Below, one piece after another: positions 1-5,322 of a stretch of 5,322 bases of DNA. A program made the translations under genes and the position numbers. The DNA is from Bacteroidales bacterium (GTDB lineage Bacteria > Bacteroidota > Bacteroidia > Bacteroidales > UBA12077). Position 1 is the stretch's first letter. Every line of letters starts with the position of its first letter. Where the stretch lies: assembly GCA_030156305.1 (NCBI GenBank), contig JASGMZ010000215.1:1-5322 (forward strand). Direction: 5' to 3'. Under the pieces are notes generated by a model, which saw nothing but the letters and a program-made list of their open reading frames with translations, was not told where the DNA came from and ran no database searches.

Positions 1-22
1 ATGAAAAATATTCAATTCACTG

Positions 23-51
23 TTGTAGAATGTTTCATAATGTGATACTAT
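23..51 (+). promoter_or_regulatory. Possible plus-strand promoter in the scar region
   Basis: TTGTAG (23-28), a 17-base spacer and TACTAT (46-51), with TGA just before the last box giving an extended -10. A transcript would start near 58 and meet the 68-125 terminator after about 70 bases, with no gene between. The match is moderate in AT-rich DNA, so this is weakly supported. Confidence 0.2.
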
Positions 52-67
52 TATCATTGATTTTGGG

Positions 68-125
68 CACCACATTACGAAACATCAATCTTGCTGGAGA
101 GAGTTCGTATTGTGGTGGCTTTTTT
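68..125 (+). terminator. Rho-independent terminator-like hairpin
   Basis: Plus-strand arms 68-81 (CACCACATTACGAA) and 104-117 (TTCGTATTGTGGTG) form a 14-pair stem with one T/T mismatch and a 22-base loop, followed closely by six T's (120-125). This has the form of an intrinsic terminator for plus-strand transcription. The loop is long. The left arm can also pair with 30-44, so it might act as an attenuator. Confidence 0.45.
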
Positions 126-135
126 ATTTCACCTC

Positions 136-175
136 AATACCAGTTAGTAGGATTGGATTTATCCTCACTGGTATT
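136..175. repeat. Two-part inverted repeat (hairpin)
   Basis: Outer arms AATACCAGT (136-144) and ACTGGTATT (167-175) are perfect complements; inner arms AGGAT (149-153) and ATCCT (161-165) extend the stem after a small asymmetric bulge, leaving a 7-base loop. On the plus strand it is followed by TT-rich sequence, so it could be a second terminator. It could also be a terminal structure of a mobile element. Confidence 0.5.
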
Positions 176-262
176 TTAGCGGACTATCTGCGGCAAAACA
201 AGAGATCAAAAGTACTTGCTCCCGGACAATGTCAAGGAGCTGCTTGGAGACAGGTCGGCTTA
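166..262 (-). other. Possible 3' tail of an unidentified gene at the junction
   Basis: In a frame different from the transporter, the minus strand is open from the junction to a TGA at 166-168, giving a tail of about 31 residues, RPVSKQLLDIV... ending SPLKYQ. The stop codon lies within the 136-175 hairpin. The tail is helical-looking and of protein-like composition, resembling the short C-termini of many transposases, but I cannot match it to a family and a chance open frame of this length is common. Confidence 0.2.
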
Positions 263-921
263 GCAGAAACAATAAAGTACCAGTTAGCCGTCGCTTCAAT
301 AGTCACAGAAGAACCGCCAATTTTGATTGCTTCATTTGTAATCCCTTGTAAAAGAGGGTCTAGGGTACCTAACAAAAGGTTTGCAGAGAAACCGGCAGAA
401 ACACCAGCGAACGCTGCACAAATACCCGCAAGTGGATGTCTACCAAAGCTTAAAAATACCAGTGCACCAAGCGGAACCAGAACAACATAGCCAGCATCAG
501 AAGCAATATTTGACATAATACCAGCAAATACAACCACGTAAGTGATGATGGCTTTTGGTGTAGAAAGTACCACTTTCTTAAGTGCTGCATCAATAAGACC
601 TGTGCTTTCAGCAACACCAACACCTAACATAGCAATAAGAACTGTTCCAAGAGGTGCAAAACCTGTAAAGTTTTTTACAGCACTGTTGAACATATACTGA
701 AGTCCTTCTTTGCTAAAAAGTGAAACAACAGCAACTGTAACATCAGCTTGCTCTCTAGCATTGTAATATGTGACTTCAATGCCTTCAAATAATTTTGAAA
801 CAACAATAACAATGAGTGCTAAAATGGCAAAAATTGTAACTGGATGTGGTAGCTTATTTCCCACGCGCTCCACAAAATTAAGAAACCCGCCAAACAGGCC
901 TCTTTTTTTAGTGTTTTCCAT
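232..921 (-). pseudogene. AbgT-family transporter, 3'-truncated (probable pseudogene)
   Basis: The N-terminal part of an AbgT-family integral membrane transporter (E. coli AbgT takes up p-aminobenzoyl-glutamate; Neisseria MtrF is linked to drug efflux). Residues 1-220 match the family well: VERVGNKLPHPVT (18-30), a first membrane helix, FAPLGTVLIAMLGVGVAESTGL, SNIASDAGYVVLVPLGALVF and GFSANLLLGTLDPLLQGIT. Family members are about 500 residues, but this frame closes at 229. Similarity ends near NWYFIVSA (base ~262), and the last nine residues (KPTCLQAAP) do not look like the transporter. The entire second structural repeat is missing and is not present in any frame of the remaining 260 bases, so this is a real break rather than a simple frameshift. 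The start ATG, the GGGGAGG site (932-938) and an upstream promoter are intact, so a non-functional fragment may still be made. If the junction is an assembly error, the true gene could be whole. Substrate is unknown. Confidence 0.88.
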
Positions 922-972
922 ATTAATACTGCCTCCCCAAAAAAATTAGAAATATATCTATTTCTTAATTGG

Positions 973-1000
973 ATTATAACGGAAAAACACTTTTTCGTAA
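973..1000 (-). promoter_or_regulatory. Promoter of the AbgT-family gene
   Basis: On the minus strand TATAAT (973-978) lies 16 bases from a weak -35 TTACGA (995-1000). Upstream, across the end of the response regulator gene, three A-tracts are spaced about 10-11 bases apart (1000-1018 and 990-995), as expected for a bent or UP-element region. The spacer has an imperfect inverted repeat, ACGAAAAA...TTTTTCCGT, that could be a regulator site. No terminator separates the response regulator from this promoter, so the transporter could be transcribed both by read-through and by its own start. Control by the adjacent regulator is inferred from position only. Confidence 0.55.
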
Positions 1001-1005
1001 TTTTT

Positions 1006-1647
1006 TTAACTTTTTTCTCTGATTAAAAGTCGATATTTATTTTTGGGACGCCCAAGAGCACCATATACCGGAACCACTTCAATTTTATTTTTTTCAAGTA
1101 AGAATTGGACATAACGGTGAACGGTTTGATATGCCAATCCCACTGACTTTGAAAGATCATCAATGGTGAAAGCTTCAGGCATCTCCAGTAAGGCTTTTTC
1201 AATTAGGTCGAGTGTTGTGGAAGAAATGCCCTTGTCCACAAACATATTTTGTTCAGCGAGAGCTTTTTCTGTTTGAATTTGTCCTATTTTTAAATTGATT
1301 TGAATGCGAGCGATTAAATCTGGCGCTTTAATGGGTTTAATGGCGAAATCGGTAGCCCCGTGCTTTAAAAAATCATCTGCAATTTCCTGACGTTCATCTA
1401 CGGTTAAAATAATAATAGAAACATAAGGATTGATGTCCCTAATTTTTTTTAACGTGGTTAGTCCATCCCAGCCAGGCATATGATAGTCCATAATAACCAA
1501 ATTGAAATCATTGTCCTTAAAGAACTGATAGCCTTCTTTGCCATTAGATGCGGTGGTGGGCGTAAGGCCTGCGAACGAACAAATTTCTTTTAGTGTATAC
1601 AATATATCTTTATCGTCATCAATAATCAGTACTTTTTTATGTGTCAT
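1006..1647 (-). CDS. Response regulator, CitB/DcuR-type (receiver plus winged-helix DNA-binding domain)
   Basis: A 213-residue two-component transcription regulator. The receiver domain (4-118) has the acidic pair Asp11/Asp12, phospho-acceptor Asp54 in VIMDYHMPG, Thr82 and Lys104, so all key residues are present. A linker helix (120-155) leads to a C-terminal helix-turn-helix (about 158-205): FTIDDLSKSVGLAYQTVHRYVQF, then the wing and the YGxxGRPxxxYRL signature at 195-207. That signature is typical of the CitB/DpiA/DcuR/DctR group, which usually controls carboxylate uptake and fermentation genes. The ATG has a strong AAGGAGAT site (1653-1660) within the end of the kinase gene, and the two genes overlap by 11 bases. 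The receptor kinases usually paired with this output type are PAS-containing DcuS/CitA proteins; here the partner is different. The likely target is the promoter just downstream, before the AbgT-family gene (inference). Confidence 0.93.
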   Translation of the reverse strand: MTHKKVLIIDDDKDILYTLKEICSFAGLTPTTASNGKEGYQFFKDNDFNLVIMDYHMPGWDGLTTLKKIRDINPYVSIIILTVDERQEIADDFLKHGATDFAIKPIKAPDLIARIQINLKIGQIQTEKALAEQNMFVDKGISSTTLDLIEKALLEMPEAFTIDDLSKSVGLAYQTVHRYVQFLLEKNKIEVVPVYGALGRPKNKYRLLIREKS

Positions 1648-3001
1648 GGTTTATCTCCTTCGCATGATCGTCACCGCTAATGGGCAAATGAATCTGAAAC
1701 TGTGTGCCGTAAATGGTGCTGTTCAATAAATTTAAATGGCCTAAGTGGTCTTCAATTACTTTTTTTGCAAAAGCGAGACCAAGACCTGTCGTTCCCTTGG
1801 ATGAATAGCCAATTTCAAAAATATGCAATTTATCTTTGTCTGAAATTCCCATACCATTATCTGAAATGCGAATAAAAAGATGGTTTTCTTTTTGAATGGC
1901 AAGTATTTCTATTTTTTTCTTTGAATCTAGCGTATCCGCCATAATGGCATTTTCGACGATGTTAATCAGTGCTCGAACCATTCTAATTTTATTGACATTG
2001 AGTAAAAGGGGTTCTTTGGGTAGGAGTACATTAAACTCAATGTCAATGTCGTGAAGGGGGAGTTGGGCTTTTAATATGTCAATAAGATCTGTTAAAAGTA
2101 CTTTCTCTCTAAAGGTATCGTAAAGAAAACTCGAAATCATATCGGACATTTTTTGTGCGGCCCCATCGATGCGTTCGGCATAGGTTGAAATGGTTTGAAC
2201 GTCGTTTGACAAGGGGATTAGACTTGACAGACCCCTTATTGTAACCAGTGGAGTTTTCAGGTCATGGGTTAAAGCGTGAATTTCCTCATAGATTCTATTT
2301 TCAAACACTTTGGTTCGATAAATTTTTTCGCTTTCATGATGTGATTCAGCAATGCTGATGTATCGATCAAAACTCAAAAATAAAATCGTGGAAAGAGTGG
2401 CTGAAACCATGAGCGCTCCGAAAAACGCAAATCCTAAGAAGTCTAATATGACAGAGTTTTTTAAATACAAAGAAGCGATCCTTATACTCGTTGGAATATC
2501 TGTGCTACCAAAACCAAATTTGGAAATCAAAGGTATTAAATTTAACCAATGTAGGGCCAAAAAGAACTGAATCGATAAGGTGATTATTCTGAGTAATATT
2601 TGGTTTTCGGACTTTCCTCTCTTTAAAAAAATTAGAATAAAGAGGGTGGCGAAATAATTTGGAAGCCAGTCTAATTCAATGCCATACCATGTATACAATA
2701 CCTGAATCAAACCCATATAAATTAAAATAAATATAGGGTGAAACCAAACGGTGCTTATGGCTTTTGAAAAATAATAAGCCATTATAATATACAAATGCAC
2801 AAACAAAAGAGCACCCACAATCCCGTGTACGGCTGAGTAAATAGCACTTGAGATAACAAGGGGTCCACTATCATGTGTGTATGCTGAATCTTTGATTTTA
2901 ATCATAATGCTAAAATTATAGTCTAGTAAGACCCATTTAAGGGCGATCAATACAAATAATAGCAATACAGCAAGCAAAAGAGGAATATATTTTTTTTTCA
3001 T
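1637..3001 (-). CDS. Polytopic membrane sensor histidine kinase (HisKA/HATPase)
   Basis: A 454-residue two-component sensor kinase. The N-terminal ~210 residues contain about six hydrophobic segments (roughly 5-26, 48-78, 89-106, 114-127, 136-159 and 182-211), joined by short loops, with no PAS, HAMP or large extracellular domain. Next is a HisKA dimerisation helix with the H-box THDLKTPL (phospho-acceptor His246), then a HATPase domain: N-box INIVENAIM (Asn351), G1 box SDNGMGI (380-386), F-box IFEIGYSSK, and G2 box GTTGLGLAFAKK (403-414). All catalytic motifs are intact. An upstream TTG (3013) would add four residues, but the ribosome binding site GAGG (3008-3011) lies inside that extension and serves the ATG at 3001, so the ATG is preferred. 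It begins 14 bases after the previous gene and its 3' end overlaps the response regulator by 11 bases, so the two are a cognate pair. With no sensor domain of its own, it probably senses through the membrane or via the two anchored proteins encoded upstream (inference). Confidence 0.93.
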   Translation of the reverse strand: MKKKYIPLLLAVLLLFVLIALKWVLLDYNFSIMIKIKDSAYTHDSGPLVISSAIYSAVHGIVGALLFVHLYIIMAYYFSKAISTVWFHPIFILIYMGLIQVLYTWYGIELDWLPNYFATLFILIFLKRGKSENQILLRIITLSIQFFLALHWLNLIPLISKFGFGSTDIPTSIRIASLYLKNSVILDFLGFAFFGALMVSATLSTILFLSFDRYISIAESHHESEKIYRTKVFENRIYEEIHALTHDLKTPLVTIRGLSSLIPLSNDVQTISTYAERIDGAAQKMSDMISSFLYDTFREKVLLTDLIDILKAQLPLHDIDIEFNVLLPKEPLLLNVNKIRMVRALINIVENAIMADTLDSKKKIEILAIQKENHLFIRISDNGMGISDKDKLHIFEIGYSSKGTTGLGLAFAKKVIEDHLGHLNLLNSTIYGTQFQIHLPISGDDHAKEINHDT

Positions 3002-3007
3002 GGTTTG

Positions 3008-3011
3008 CCTC
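3008..3011 (-). promoter_or_regulatory. Ribosome binding site deciding the histidine kinase start
   Basis: GAGG on the minus strand, six bases before the ATG at 3001. It falls within the coding extension that a TTG start at 3013 would create, and no ribosome binding site precedes that TTG. This favours the ATG. Confidence 0.65.
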
Positions 3012-3015
3012 AAAA

Positions 3016-3603
3016 TTAACGGAATATACTTACAAGGGATTCGGAAATGGTATAAACACTTTCCGTTATGGTGATTGGAATGTCAGATGTCATAGAAATA
3101 TCATAAAGGAAATTATCGTAGTCGCTTTGGATGGTTGTGATGATATAGTCCATTTGGGGCATAAGTTCTTGAAGAAGCAAGTTGGTTTGATCGATTCGAC
3201 GGGCTTTTTCTCCAATAAAAACGCCAATAATAGGTTTGTTTTGATCTTTTGTCATTTGAATTAAATTTTGAACGCGTTTTAACTCATCTTCCACAGAAAA
3301 TTCTTGCTGTTTTGCGTTTACTGGACTGAATCCAAAAACGATGATAACAGCATTTGTTTTTTCCAAATCTGCCCCAGTGGCTTTTGGCATAAAATAATTG
3401 TGAATCATCATTTCATTGGCCATGTCTTTAATCACATTGGTATCTGAACTTTGACCCGCCGAAGTGATCAGTACCGTTTCTTGACCTAAGGGCTGGGGCA
3501 GTGAAGGAATACTTCCGTAATTTTCTTCAGGTTTTGGAATATGAAAAAGCATGACAAAAATACTAATTATTAAAATGGAGATGGAGAGAATTCTTTCTTT
3601 CAT
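3016..3603 (-). CDS. Small membrane-anchored extracytoplasmic alpha/beta protein (possibly DUF6305-like)
   Basis: A 195-residue protein of unknown function. Residues 6-21 are one hydrophobic helix after a short basic start, and the rest is predicted to lie outside the membrane. The soluble part alternates strands and helices: ETVLITSAGQSSD (42-54), AVIIVFGFSP (85-94), PIIGVFIGEKARR (124-136) and DYIITT (152-157), suggesting a compact Rossmann-like fold. The TSAGQS(S)D motif and overall layout remind me of DUF6305, a family without assigned function; this is recollection, not a search result. There is no cysteine and no catalytic motif I recognise. A GTG at 3612 would give three more residues and a GTGA overlap with the previous stop, but the ATG at 3603 has an excellent AGGTGAT site (3608-3614) four bases upstream, so I chose it. 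It sits between a binding protein and a histidine kinase, so an accessory sensing role is likely (inference). Confidence 0.82.
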   Translation of the reverse strand: MKERILSISILIISIFVMLFHIPKPEENYGSIPSLPQPLGQETVLITSAGQSSDTNVIKDMANEMMIHNYFMPKATGADLEKTNAVIIVFGFSPVNAKQQEFSVEDELKRVQNLIQMTKDQNKPIIGVFIGEKARRIDQTNLLLQELMPQMDYIITTIQSDYDNFLYDISMTSDIPITITESVYTISESLVSIFR

Positions 3604-3607
3604 ACGA

Positions 3608-3614
3608 ATCACCT
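3608..3614 (-). promoter_or_regulatory. Ribosome binding site overlapping the upstream stop codon
   Basis: AGGTGAT on the minus strand matches the 3' end of 16S rRNA well and contains the TGA stop of the solute-binding protein gene. It lies four bases before the ATG at 3603. The arrangement implies translational coupling and argues for the ATG over the GTG at 3612, which has no ribosome binding site of its own. Confidence 0.65.
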
Positions 3615-5210
3615 AAAATCGACTTCATAGAGCCATTGATGACCAATGGCAGAGGGTTTGTAATTTTTCACTCTATAATCAATGGCGCACAAACTCATGG
3701 TGTGAACGAGTGGGAAACCTACAAAATCATTGTAAATCATTTCTTGCGCATCTCGGTATAGAGAAGTCCTAAATTCTTCGTTTATGGTGTGACGTGCGGT
3801 TTTTAGTAATTGATCCAAACTGGCGTTCTTATAAAAAAAGTAATTAAGAGATAGATTGGGTTTGGTATTTTCAGAATAAAATAAGGTATATAGGAAGTTG
3901 TCTGGATCCAGTAAATCCCCATTCCACCCTGCCAAAACCATAGGGTGCTCTCCGTTTTTTACGCTGTTTAAGAAGTCAGTCCATGAAAGAACTTTTAAAT
4001 GCACGTTGATATTGGCTTCTTTCAATTGCTCTCTGATGATGCTGGATGCACCTATTGGATTTGTCATATAGTCTCTAGAGGTGCTGCTGACCCATAAAGT
4101 CGTGTTAAACCCCTTTTCGAATCCCGCTTCTTTTAAAAGTTTTTTTGCTTCTTCAATATTTTGAGGAAGTGGCTTGATGCCTTCATGATAACTTTTTGAT
4201 TGAGGTGGTAAAAAAGTTGAAGCGGGTTTTGAGAGTGGTGTCAATGCATCGGAGATAATTTGGTCTCTATTTAAAAGAAGACCAATAGCTTTTCGTACCC
4301 TTATATCATCAAATGGAGCGACACTGTGATTAAGTGCCAAATATGAGATGTTGATCATGGGTTTGTATCTTAAAATGGTATGAGGTGAAGCTTCGATTTT
4401 ATCTTTGTCAGTCCATTGAGCCCCTTCCAAGATATGAAGACGAGACGATTTAAAGAGTGCGTCAATATCTGCTTTCTTGTCAATAACACGAAAAACGAGG
4501 CCATCAAGGGCTGCTTTCTTACCCCAATAATTTTCATTTCTCTTTAAGACCACTTCCCTTCCCACATCCCACTGATCTAAAGCAAAAGGCCCCGTACCAA
4601 CAGGGTGAAACTTTAAGTTTTCGTTGTACTTTTTTATGGATTCAGGGCTGGAAATGCCGAATGCTGGGAGGGACAATACATTTAAAAAGGGCGCATAAGG
4701 TTCGTTTAATAGAATTTCAACGTTATATTCAGAAATGGCAATGACGGACTTTATCATTCCAGGAAAACCACCAAAACTTTGATTCCAGTAGGTGAATTGG
4801 CCTGTATGATAGGGATTATTATCATTCATCCATCTCTGAAAATTAAAAACAATGGCCTCCGCATTCAAAGGGTTTCCATCGTGAAAAGTGACATTGGGAC
4901 GTATATGGAAGTTCCACGTCAACCCATCTTCACTCGATCGCCAGGATTCGGCAAGACTAGGGAGTATGGTTAACCCGTCACTGTCTAATCGCACCAAATT
5001 CTCGAAAATGTTAACAGACACTTGAAAGGATTCAGAATCTGTTGCGATGGAAGGGTCGAGACTTATGGAATCTGTGTATCTTCCCACAATCAAATTTTTA
5101 CTAGGCTTTGTTTCAATTTTTTTTGAAAAAAAGATATACATCAAAGTTGAAATAAATATTAAAATAAGAAACAGATAAATGTACTTGTTTAAAAACTTCT
5201 TTTTGAACAT
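3609..5210 (-). CDS. Peptide/nickel-type extracytoplasmic solute-binding protein (SBP family 5), membrane-anchored
   Basis: A 533-residue protein of the family 5 solute-binding proteins (DppA/OppA/NikA type), which bind peptides, metal chelates or other solutes outside the membrane. Family landmarks appear in order: PSLAESW at 84-90 followed by DGLTWNFHIRP and FHDG (95-112), PVGTGPF (203-209), NENYWG (225-230), VRKAIGLLLNR (305-315) and GWNGDLLDPDNFL (428-440). Length is normal. Residues 11-28 form a hydrophobic helix after a lysine-rich start, but no lipobox cysteine follows; the only cysteine is near residue 508. The protein is therefore probably held by an uncleaved signal anchor rather than a lipid. 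The ATG is preceded by AGGAG (5217-5221) at a 6-base spacing. It is first in the operon, and its TGA lies inside the ribosome binding site of the next gene. No ABC permease or ATPase gene is adjacent, so a role as ligand sensor for the downstream kinase is plausible (inference). The ligand cannot be told from sequence. Confidence 0.93.
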   Translation of the reverse strand: MFKKKFLNKYIYLFLILIFISTLMYIFFSKKIETKPSKNLIVGRYTDSISLDPSIATDSESFQVSVNIFENLVRLDSDGLTILPSLAESWRSSEDGLTWNFHIRPNVTFHDGNPLNAEAIVFNFQRWMNDNNPYHTGQFTYWNQSFGGFPGMIKSVIAISEYNVEILLNEPYAPFLNVLSLPAFGISSPESIKKYNENLKFHPVGTGPFALDQWDVGREVVLKRNENYWGKKAALDGLVFRVIDKKADIDALFKSSRLHILEGAQWTDKDKIEASPHTILRYKPMINISYLALNHSVAPFDDIRVRKAIGLLLNRDQIISDALTPLSKPASTFLPPQSKSYHEGIKPLPQNIEEAKKLLKEAGFEKGFNTTLWVSSTSRDYMTNPIGASSIIREQLKEANINVHLKVLSWTDFLNSVKNGEHPMVLAGWNGDLLDPDNFLYTLFYSENTKPNLSLNYFFYKNASLDQLLKTARHTINEEFRTSLYRDAQEMIYNDFVGFPLVHTMSLCAIDYRVKNYKPSAIGHQWLYEVDFR

Positions 5211-5247
5211 AAAAGACTCCTAACGCGTTTTCTTAAACCTCATGGGT

Positions 5248-5276
5248 ATTATATCATAAAAAAAATATTTATAAAG
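5248..5276 (-). promoter_or_regulatory. Operon promoter, extended -10 type
   Basis: On the minus strand a perfect TATAAT (5248-5253) is preceded by TGA (5254-5256), giving the extended -10 form TGnTATAAT. The -35 position at 17-base spacing (5271-5276) reads CTTTAT and is poor, which is usual for extended -10 promoters. The spacer contains a run of eight T's. Transcription would start near 5241, giving a leader of about 30 bases before the solute-binding protein gene. No operator palindrome is obvious. Confidence 0.55.
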
Positions 5277-5279
5277 AAG

Positions 5280-5291
5280 GCACTTCGGTGC
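5280..5291 (-). terminator. Small hairpin upstream of the operon, possible terminator
   Basis: GCAC (5280-5283) and GTGC (5288-5291) pair around a TTCG loop on the plus strand (CGAA on the minus strand). On the minus strand it is followed by CTTCTTTAT and then a T-run. It could end the gene lying to the right, but the stem is only four perfect pairs. Confidence 0.25.
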
Positions 5292-5299
5292 TCGAAAAA

Positions 5300-5322
5300 T
5301 TAGTCTTTAAAAAAGTCATGGG
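5300..5322 (-). CDS. Possible 3' end of an upstream gene (partial)
   Basis: One minus-strand frame reads HDFFKD then TAA (5300-5302), followed by the 5280-5291 hairpin, as expected for the last codons of a gene lying beyond the window. Only six complete codons are visible, so the call rests on context and cannot be assigned a product. Confidence 0.2.

Larger units (their letters stand above)
1..262. other. Unrelated DNA joined to the broken AbgT-family gene
   Basis: From about base 262 leftwards the sequence no longer encodes the transporter. I see no convincing complete gene. It contains two strong inverted repeats (68-119 and 136-175), a further repeat arm at 30-44, a possible plus-strand promoter (23-51), and a minus-strand reading frame that ends at 166. 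The composition of 181-262 is more GC-rich than the flanks. It may be the end of an insertion sequence or other element, or a chimeric join. I found no recognisable transposase motif or terminal inverted repeat with target duplication inside the window. Confidence 0.6.

Noticed and set aside
90..112. GCTGGAGAG resembling part of a glycine riboswitch
   Set aside because: Only a short string matches; the other conserved core elements of the aptamer are missing around it.
3..179. Plus-strand open frame of 58 codons (possible Met at 30)
   Set aside because: Runs through both hairpins, has no ribosome binding site and unlikely composition; the non-coding structure explains the segment better.
212..240. 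Minus-strand TTGACA as a -35 box
   Set aside because: No acceptable -10 box occurs 16-18 bases downstream.
138..287. Ten-base direct repeat TACCAGTTAG at 138-147 and 278-287 flanking the junction
   Set aside because: It does not sit at the breakpoint, the second copy is normal transporter coding sequence, and a 10-base match in this space is not unlikely by chance.
110..490. Plus-strand open frame of 126 codons overlapping the transporter
   Set aside because: Most of it is antisense to the AbgT-family coding sequence, it has no ribosome binding site, it starts inside the terminator-like hairpin, and the protein looks like no family.
1538..1729. Plus-strand open frame across the regulator/kinase overlap
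   Set aside because: Antisense to two clear genes, with no domain or start signal.
2352..2570. Plus-strand open frame within the histidine kinase gene
   Set aside because: Antisense shadow of the well-supported kinase membrane region; lysine/asparagine-rich with no ribosome binding site.
4779..4973. Plus-strand open frame within the binding protein gene
   Set aside because: Antisense shadow of conserved family 5 motifs; no independent support.
1..5322. CRISPR array, tRNA or rRNA genes, prophage or toxin-antitoxin genes
   Set aside because: No regular repeat-spacer pattern, no cloverleaf or rRNA-like stretch, and no phage or toxin motifs were seen on either strand.

Overview
The window looks like a low-GC Gram-positive chromosome, most likely an anaerobic member of the Clostridia. 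The DNA is AT-rich, every gene has a strong AGGAGG-type ribosome binding site, promoters have TATAAT boxes, and the regulator/transporter families fit. Species cannot be named from sequence alone.

Layout: all convincing genes are on the minus strand and read from right to left. After the possible 3' end of an upstream gene (5300-5322) and a small hairpin, an extended -10 promoter (near 5250) starts a compact operon. It encodes (1) a peptide/nickel-type extracytoplasmic solute-binding protein held by an uncleaved N-terminal membrane helix (3609-5210); (2) a small membrane-anchored extracytoplasmic alpha/beta protein that I tentatively liken to DUF6305 (3016-3603); (3) a polytopic-membrane histidine kinase (1637-3001); and (4) a CitB/DcuR-type response regulator (1006-1647). 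The genes overlap or are separated by at most 14 bases, so they are almost certainly co-transcribed and translationally coupled. A second minus-strand promoter, with phased A-tracts upstream, lies in the 84-base gap before (5) an AbgT-family transporter (232-921).

The transporter is broken. Its first ~220 residues are normal, but family similarity stops near base 262 and the frame closes after a few unrelated residues, so more than half of the protein is missing. Bases 1-262 do not contain the missing part. They hold unrelated DNA with two strong inverted repeats, one followed by six T's, and three segments that could pair in alternative ways. This looks like a rearrangement or insertion scar, or a misjoined assembly.

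Working model (inference): the binding protein and the small anchored protein detect a solute outside the membrane and signal through the kinase, which has no large sensor domain of its own. The regulator then controls the adjacent transporter promoter. No ABC permease or ATPase is present in the window, which favours a sensory role for the binding protein over a transport role.
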